7,462 nucleotides of DNA, from NCBI GenBank assembly GCA_016875595.1, contig VGPI01000099.1, forward strand, positions 1 to 7,462, in the 5' to 3' direction. The translations under genes and the position numbers were made by a program. How positions within the stretch are numbered: the stretch's first letter is position 1; each line of letters starts with the position of its first letter. Below are positions 4,436 to 7,462 of the stretch, piece after piece. The DNA comes from Candidatus Cloacimonadota bacterium (GTDB taxonomy: Bacteria > Cloacimonadota > Cloacimonadia > Cloacimonadales > Cloacimonadaceae). A model generated the notes under the pieces. The model did not search any database and was not told where the DNA came from. It worked only from the letters and a program-made list of their open reading frames with translations.

Positions 4436-6601
4436 ATGTTGTTTCAGGTAAATGCGTTAGTTGGTAGTTTCCGGATCAAGTCATATTTGGGCAAGGGTGG
4501 AATGGGCGAGGTGTATCTGGCAACAGACGAATTCCTCGACCGGCAGGTCGCCTTGAAGGTTCTCAATCCACAACTAACCGGCGATCAGCATTTTATCGAG
4601 AGGTTCAAGCAGGAGGCACGGGTTCAGGCAAATCTGATCCATGACAATGTGGTGTCGCTGTATTCATTTATGATCCTCGAGGAAAGATACATCATGGTGA
4701 TGGAGTATGCCCGGGGAATAACGCTGAAAGAGCTGATCATGCATACCGGTCCGATCGTTGAGGAACGCGCCCTCAGGATATTACGGCAGATCGTCGATGG
4801 TTTGATGTATGCCCATTCCAAGCGGTTCATACACCGTGATGTCAAGCCCTCAAATATCATGATCGACCCGCAGGACCGGGTGAAGATCCTGGATTTTGGC
4901 ATCGCCAAGATCATCGGCAACACCGGCATGACCAAAACCGGTGCCAAACTGGGCACAGTCAAATACATGAGCCCGGAACAGGTCAAAGGCGGAGGTGGCA
5001 TCGATCACCGCACCGATATCTTCAGTTTGGGCGTTACTTTTTATGAAATGCTCTCCGGACACGTGCCTTTTGATAGCAACACCGAAAGCGATTATGAAGT
5101 GATGAGTAAGATCGTTAACGATCCGCTCCCCGATCCCCGTGTTCATTATCATCACATATCCCAGAAATGCGTCAATCTGGTTAGTCAGATGACCCAGAAA
5201 GATCCTGCCGACCGGTTCGATGATATGAAAGCGGTCTCTCAAGCCATCGCATCCCTTTCCGATCAAAAAGATGATTGGGTGGAGGAGCTGGAACAGGGGC
5301 ATGATCCAAACGAGACAGAAAGTATAGATGAGGATGAGGATGAGTCACCCGAAGAACCGGTGGAAAACACGAAACCGAAGAAAAAACACCGGGGCTTGGT
5401 CTGGACGATTGTGTTGGTGGTCCTGATCACCGGCGGGTTGCTGTTCAATGAATACGTGCTCAAAGTACCGGTGCCCTATGTGGATGGAATGCCGGTGGAA
5501 TCAGCCAAACAGGTCATCTATCAATGGGATCTGAATGTGGGAACGATCACCGAGGAAGAAAACGATCAAAGTGCAGGTATGGTATTGTATGCCACGCCCT
5601 CCTCCGGACGTATGTATAAAGGTCATGGCATAGACCTGGTAGTGGGTATTCGACAAAGGGTTGAACTGCCCAATCTGGCAGGGATGACCGCAGAGAAAGC
5701 TTACAATATCATCTCTGAACTGGAACTGGCCGTGGGTAACGTTACCGAACAGGAAAACAATGACTTTGTGGGACGGATCATTGAGACTAATCCACCCGGC
5801 TCAAGAATTTCCAAGGGCAGTAGTATCGATCTGGTGATCGGAGTGATAGAAAAGATCACCATTCCCGATGTTCTCGGCATGAGCCGTGATTATGCCATAT
5901 CCGAGCTCCATGATGCGGGCTTGTACATCGGTTCCGTCTATGAGCGGGAAGATAAAGACAACGTGGGCAAAGTGATCGAAATAATCCCCGCTTCAGGCAG
6001 AGTCGAGCCCGGCAGCTATATCGAACTGGTCATTGGCAAGGCACCGGCACCTCGCTACGGATCTATGCGCACCATCTATACGGACGATTTCTCATCCAAG
6101 GGAAGAACCTGGAGTGATGAGGATGATTCCAACAAGACATGGCGAACCGAAGGCAATGTGATCAAGTGCTTTGGGAAAAACACCAGCTTTTACTATGTTA
6201 AATCATATACTCTCAGTCAATTGAATAATTACGATTATTTTGAGGTATCGATCAATGCCGCCCATTTGAGTGGTAGTAATACCGCACATTTTGGATTGAT
6301 CTTCGGGGCGAGCGGTACTGATCCCTCTAACCGGTTTGGGATCAGAGGGGATGGTTCCTATTATGTGGGGCAATACAGAGGGCAATGGAGCGGATCGACC
6401 TATACTTCCTCTGCTGTCAATAAAACCCGAACCTGGAACAAGCTGACAGTCATCTATGACGGCTCTCAATTCCACTTTTATTGCAATGGCGTGTTTTTGC
6501 GCAGTCAGAGTGGAACCGTGTATGGCAATTCGATAGGTATTTATTCTGATGGAGCGATCTCGGAGGCATGGTTCGACGATCTGACCGTCCGGGCGGAATA
6601 A
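4436..6601 (+). CDS. Membrane Ser/Thr kinase with three PASTA repeats and a C-terminal lectin-like domain
   Basis: A eukaryotic-type (Hanks) kinase of the PknB/PrkC/Stk family: it transfers ATP phosphate to Ser/Thr of cytoplasmic targets, while its PASTA ectodomain senses muropeptides or lipid II. The kinase domain (about 12-275) is complete: glycine loop GKGGMGEV (19-26), VALK with K41, αC E60, HRDVKPSN with catalytic D135, DFG at 153-155, activation-loop Thr at 163, 166, 168 and 174, SPEQ (179-182) and R260. An acidic linker (291-312) and basic KPKKKHR (313-319) precede one membrane helix (320-337). PASTA repeats span about 344-404, 408-469 and 472-534. Residues 545-721 form a beta-rich domain, with an opening DDFSS, a central NKLTVIYDGSQFHFYCNG block and a closing WFDDLTV, resembling concanavalin/LamG-like or DUF1080-type domains. 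That fold assignment is by eye. The ATG at 4436 has AGGAG at a 5-nt spacing. It is divergent from rplM and 142 bp before mreB. Confidence 0.95.
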   Translation: MLFQVNALVGSFRIKSYLGKGGMGEVYLATDEFLDRQVALKVLNPQLTGDQHFIERFKQEARVQANLIHDNVVSLYSFMILEERYIMVMEYARGITLKELIMHTGPIVEERALRILRQIVDGLMYAHSKRFIHRDVKPSNIMIDPQDRVKILDFGIAKIIGNTGMTKTGAKLGTVKYMSPEQVKGGGGIDHRTDIFSLGVTFYEMLSGHVPFDSNTESDYEVMSKIVNDPLPDPRVHYHHISQKCVNLVSQMTQKDPADRFDDMKAVSQAIASLSDQKDDWVEELEQGHDPNETESIDEDEDESPEEPVENTKPKKKHRGLVWTIVLVVLITGGLLFNEYVLKVPVPYVDGMPVESAKQVIYQWDLNVGTITEEENDQSAGMVLYATPSSGRMYKGHGIDLVVGIRQRVELPNLAGMTAEKAYNIISELELAVGNVTEQENNDFVGRIIETNPPGSRISKGSSIDLVIGVIEKITIPDVLGMSRDYAISELHDAGLYIGSVYEREDKDNVGKVIEIIPASGRVEPGSYIELVIGKAPAPRYGSMRTIYTDDFSSKGRTWSDEDDSNKTWRTEGNVIKCFGKNTSFYYVKSYTLSQLNNYDYFEVSINAAHLSGSNTAHFGLIFGASGTDPSNRFGIRGDGSYYVGQYRGQWSGSTYTSSAVNKTRTWNKLTVIYDGSQFHFYCNGVFLRSQSGTVYGNSIGIYSDGAISEAWFDDLTVRAE

Positions 6602-6634
6602 CCAGCGCTATCAAACCAGTTAAGGAGTCCGTGC

Positions 6635-6664
6635 TTTTTCCTTGACATATAAGGAAAGGAAAAA
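6635..6664. repeat. Inverted repeats overlapping a TTGACA upstream of mreB
   Basis: TTTCCTT (6637-6643) pairs perfectly with AAGGAAA (6651-6657), and alternatively TTTTTCC (6635-6641) pairs perfectly with GGAAAAA (6658-6664). The left arms overlap or touch a consensus TTGACA (6642-6647). No U-run follows on the plus strand, so it is not a terminator for the kinase gene. It could be an operator at a -35 region. Confidence 0.4.
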
Positions 6665-6680
6665 TCAGTGTGTTACAATA
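6642..6680 (+). promoter_or_regulatory. Promoter-like hexamers upstream of mreB
   Basis: TTGACA (6642-6647) and TACAAT (6675-6680, 5 of 6 to TATAAT) are both good hexamers, but the 27-bp spacing is too long for one sigma-70 promoter. Either TACAAT uses a poor -35, or TTGACA uses a poor -10, or an activator is needed. The region has no kinase-gene terminator, so read-through into mreB is also possible. Confidence 0.3.
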
Positions 6681-6711
6681 GGTGGATTGTGTATAGATCC
6701 ACCAACTGATA
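6665..6711 (+). promoter_or_regulatory. Nested palindrome in the mreB upstream region
   Basis: A perfect 7-bp inverted repeat GGTGGAT (6682-6688) / ATCCACC (6698-6704) surrounds a 9-nt loop. An outer 6-bp pair ATCAGT (6665-6670) / ACTGAT (6706-6711) encloses it, with 11 nt on the left (holding TACAAT) and 1 nt on the right. It begins just after the -10-like TACAAT and ends 32 nt before the mreB ATG. No U-run follows. It may be an operator or a 5'-UTR hairpin. Confidence 0.5.
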
Positions 6712-6743
6712 ACGTTTACTGTTGATTTGATAGAGGAGAACCG

Positions 6744-7462
6744 ATGTCTTTATTGGACTTTTTTGGAATGATGGCAAATGACATAGCCATTGACTTGGGA
6801 ACGGCTAATACACTGGTGTATAAGAAGCATGGCGGGATCGTGATTGATGAGCCTTCCGTGGTGGCGGTCTCGACCGACAACAAAAAGATCATCGCCATCG
6901 GCAGTCAAGCCAAGATGATGCTGGGCAAGAATCCAGACGAGGTGCGAGTGATCAAACCGCTCAAGGATGGCGTGATCGCCGATTTTCAGGTGACGGAACT
7001 GATGTTGCGCAATCTGATCATGCGGGCACAAAAGAAACGACTCTTGGTCAGGCCACGGGTGATCGTTTGTGTTCCTTCCGGTATTACGGAAGTGGAGAAG
7101 CGGGCAGTAAGGGACAGTGCCTTGCATGCTGGAGCACGGGAGGTTTACCTGATCAGTGAACCTGTGGCGGCAGCGATTGGAGCGGATCTGCCGATCGATA
7201 TGGCTTGCGGAAACATGGTTATGGATATCGGTGGAGGTACCAGCGAGATCGCTGTGATCTCCCTGTCCCATATCGTAGTACACAATTCCATCCGCGTGGG
7301 CGGTGATAAGATGGATACGGATATCATCAATTATCTGCGCAAGAAAAACAACCTCTTTGTAGGCGTGCAGACCGCGGAGAAGATCAAGATGGAGATTGGC
7401 AGCGCCTATCCACTGAAGCAAGAGCTGGTGATGGATGTCCGTGGCAGAGACATTGTATCAGG
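6744..7462 (+). CDS. mreB: Rod shape-determining protein MreB (5' part, cut by window end)
   Basis: MreB is the bacterial actin homologue that forms membrane-bound filaments and positions the elongation complex (RodA, PBP2, MreCD) for side-wall peptidoglycan synthesis. About 239 codons are present of a usual ~335-345, and the frame is open to the edge. Actin-superfamily ATP-binding motifs are clear: phosphate-1 IDLGTANTLVY (16-26), VCVPSGITEVEKRAV (108-122), the SEPVAAAIGADLPI block (138-151), phosphate-2 MDIGGGTSEIAVI (160-172), then VGGDKMDTDII (185-195) and AEKIKMEIG (211-219). The N-terminal MSLLDFFGMM is a short hydrophobic start like the membrane-binding end of other MreBs. The ATG has GAGGAG (6733-6738) at a 5-nt spacing. 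MreC/MreD genes may follow outside the window. Confidence 0.96.
   Translation, partial: MSLLDFFGMMANDIAIDLGTANTLVYKKHGGIVIDEPSVVAVSTDNKKIIAIGSQAKMMLGKNPDEVRVIKPLKDGVIADFQVTELMLRNLIMRAQKKRLLVRPRVIVCVPSGITEVEKRAVRDSALHAGAREVYLISEPVAAAIGADLPIDMACGNMVMDIGGGTSEIAVISLSHIVVHNSIRVGGDKMDTDIINYLRKKNNLFVGVQTAEKIKMEIGSAYPLKQELVMDVRGRDIVS

Noticed and set aside
4850..5302. A 150-codon minus-strand open frame opposite the kinase domain
   Set aside because: It is antisense to the catalytic core of the kinase and has no recognisable domain.
6622..6645. AAGGAG followed by GTG and a 4-codon frame before mreB, as a leader peptide
   Set aside because: The spacing is only 3 nt, the peptide is trivial in length, and no attenuator with a U-run follows.
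6602..6743. An intrinsic terminator for the kinase gene
   Set aside because: The inverted repeats present are not followed by a T-run on the plus strand, so termination cannot be claimed.
6750..7421. A 223-codon minus-strand open frame opposite mreB
   Set aside because: The plus strand encodes clear MreB motifs throughout; the antisense product is His-rich and looks like a reverse translation of them.
1..7462. CRISPR array, tRNA/rRNA, insertion sequence, toxin-antitoxin or phage-defence genes
   Set aside because: No regularly spaced repeats, cloverleaf-like sequence, transposase motif or small paired genes were seen; the window is mostly housekeeping genes.

Overview
This window comes from a bacterial chromosome of moderate GC content. 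It carries two divergent gene blocks. All intact gene calls rest on strongly conserved families. The gene order rplM-rpsI-rpsB-tsf-pyrH-frr, a short EF-Ts of about 200 residues, and a PASTA kinase beside mreB suggest a rod-shaped or MreB-containing bacterium with peptidoglycan. A lineage in or near the FCB group (for example Cloacimonadota-like) is my guess. That placement is inference from gene order and protein style and has not been tested by a search.

Layout: (1) Positions 1-362 hold no secure gene. They contain an imperfect inverted repeat (33-126), an undecided open frame running in from the left edge, and a rho-independent terminator for the leftward operon (271-316). (2) Positions 363-4142 on the minus strand form a translation operon, read right to left: rplM (L13), rpsI (S9), rpsB (S2), tsf (EF-Ts), pyrH (UMP kinase) and frr (ribosome recycling factor). 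Gaps are 6-27 bp except for a 208-bp structured gap between rpsI and rpsB. That gap probably holds an S2-type leader or an internal processing or regulatory site. (3) Positions 4143-4435 are a divergent intergenic region with promoter-like hexamers on both strands. (4) Positions 4436-6601 on the plus strand encode a one-pass membrane Ser/Thr kinase. Outside the membrane it has three PASTA repeats and then an unusual beta-rich lectin/LamG-like domain. (5) Positions 6602-6743 hold two inverted repeats and promoter-like hexamers. (6) Positions 6744-7462 on the plus strand are the first ~239 codons of mreB, cut off by the window end.

How the genes work together: the leftward operon makes ribosomal proteins from both subunits, an elongation factor exchange protein, the recycling factor that splits post-termination ribosomes, and the enzyme that starts the path from UMP to UTP/CTP. 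This is the usual bacterial growth-rate cluster. The rightward pair joins a cell-wall-sensing kinase to the actin-like organiser of side-wall synthesis, which makes a link between wall sensing and elongation plausible. The most unusual item is the extra lectin-like ectodomain on the PASTA kinase. The next are the structured non-coding stretches upstream of rpsB and mreB. I found no CRISPR array, tRNA, rRNA, insertion sequence or defence system.
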